A stretch of DNA of 64,000 nucleotides from Pseudomonas sp. CFBP13508 (GTDB lineage Bacteria; Pseudomonadota; Gammaproteobacteria; Pseudomonadales; Pseudomonadaceae). Within the stretch, counting starts at the first letter, position 1, and every line of letters starts with the position of its first letter. Location: positions 1-64,000 of the forward strand of contig NZ_QFZZ01000006.1 of the NCBI RefSeq assembly GCF_005233515.1, written 5' to 3'. This document shows, one piece after another, positions 63,510-64,000 of the stretch. The translations under genes were made by a program, and so were the position numbers. A model generated the notes under the pieces. That model was not told the DNA's origin. It was given only the letters and a program-made list of their open reading frames with translations, and did no database searches.

Positions 63510-64000
63510 CAGCCTTGCTCCAGAATCAGGTGGTTTATCAATGCTTCTTTAAGATTTTGCGGCGCATCCGGGCGGCGCACGAAGCGGGTGATTTTCAGCT
63601 TCAAATTGTTCTCGGGCCACGCGGTGTAGAGGTCCGGGCGGTCTTCTTCCAGCCATTGCATCAGGTTGCTGACCAGCGTCGCCGGATTGTCCTTGCTCAA
63701 CCCTTCCAACAAGCCCTTCGGCACCTCCCACCACGGCCAGTCCCTGACCTTCGGCACCACCCGCGTGCCCACTTCCAGCGCCTGCCCATTGATCAGATAC
63801 CGCTCAAACACCGGCAGCACTTCTCCAGCCTTTTCCCCAAGCCCCCGCAGAATCGGATAGATATGCCGCCCATCCCAAAACCGGAAAAACACCTCGGTGC
63901 CATCCGGCATTTTTACCTGCGTCAGGCTGCGCAGATGTTCGAACACTTCGTTCGGTTCTGAACGCGACACCGCCAGCCAGCCCCAGTCGAGGGCGTCGGT
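63509..64000 (-). CDS. DUF4123 domain protein (Rhs effector loading adaptor), 5' end outside window
   Basis: The frame is open to the window edge: ALDWGWLAVSRSEPNEVFEH, then LRSLTQVKMPDGTEVFFRFW, DGRHIYPIL and a C-terminal helical part. These are DUF4123 features; such proteins (Tap/TEC) load effectors onto VgrG spikes. The GTG at 63970 is internal because the conserved DWGW sequence lies upstream of it. Its stop overlaps the Rhs start by one base. Confidence 0.9.
   Translation of the reverse strand, partial: TDALDWGWLAVSRSEPNEVFEHLRSLTQVKMPDGTEVFFRFWDGRHIYPILRGLGEKAGEVLPVFERYLINGQALEVGTRVVPKVRDWPWWEVPKGLLEGLSKDNPATLVSNLMQWLEEDRPDLYTAWPENNLKLKITRFVRRPDAPQNLKEALINHLILEQG

Overview
This is a 64-kb piece of a Pseudomonas chromosome, most likely from the P. 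fluorescens group. The evidence is high GC with Pseudomonas-type genes throughout, a conserved backbone whose gene order I recall from P. aeruginosa (nag/PTS operon, ffh-rpsP-rimM-trmD-rplS, xerD-dsbC-hom-thrC, recJ), Pseudomonas-restricted families (DUF6124, DUF3509), and at least four families of REP-type palindromes typical of fluorescent pseudomonads. No rRNA, tRNA, CRISPR array, IS element or prophage was recognised. Layout: (1) 1-1.1 kb: a composite repeat, a hairpin-rich leader and a DUF6124 gene. (2) 1.2-6.9 kb: a giant minus-strand toxin-like protein carrying two tandem GExH (ChaN/TIKI-like) domains, the first degenerate. It lies just downstream of the N-acetylglucosamine operon (7.0-14.3 kb; nagR-nagA-nagB-II-EIIA/HPr/EI-nagE), which senses, imports, phosphorylates and catabolises GlcNAc. 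(3) 14.5-22.9 kb: L,D-transpeptidase, two divergent NUDIX enzymes, gamma carbonic anhydrase, a VUT transporter, purT, an MFS symporter, a CorC-like protein and a YpjD-like cytochrome c assembly protein. (4) 23-42 kb: translation and core genes (ffh, rpsP, rimM, trmD, rplS), a cation/proton antiporter, xerD, dsbC, hom, thrC, a BvgS-like sensor that stops after its PAS domain with a small receiver protein, a CoA-transferase, yaeQ, recJ and a XenA-like old yellow enzyme. (5) 42-53 kb: opgD, a two-gene ComF-like phosphoribosyltransferase/SLOG module, a putrescine-type ABC transporter with gamma-aminobutyraldehyde dehydrogenase (ydcSTUV-patD), and a YebE-like gene. (6) 53-64 kb: a type VI secretion-associated Rhs island. 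Reading on the minus strand, a DUF4123 loader cut by the window edge is followed by a 1551-aa Rhs effector and its putative immunity gene. Next come a 5'-truncated, frameshifted second copy of the Rhs core with a different toxin tip and immunity gene, a predicted exported protein of unknown function, and an orphan barnase-like toxin tip with barstar. A further immunity-like gene ends the island. The most interesting regions are the Rhs tip array, including a barnase remnant that has no start codon, the tandem catalytic/degenerate domains of the giant toxin and its position behind a GlcNAc operon, and the ComF-PRTase/SLOG pair. All family assignments come from reading the sequence; no database search was run.
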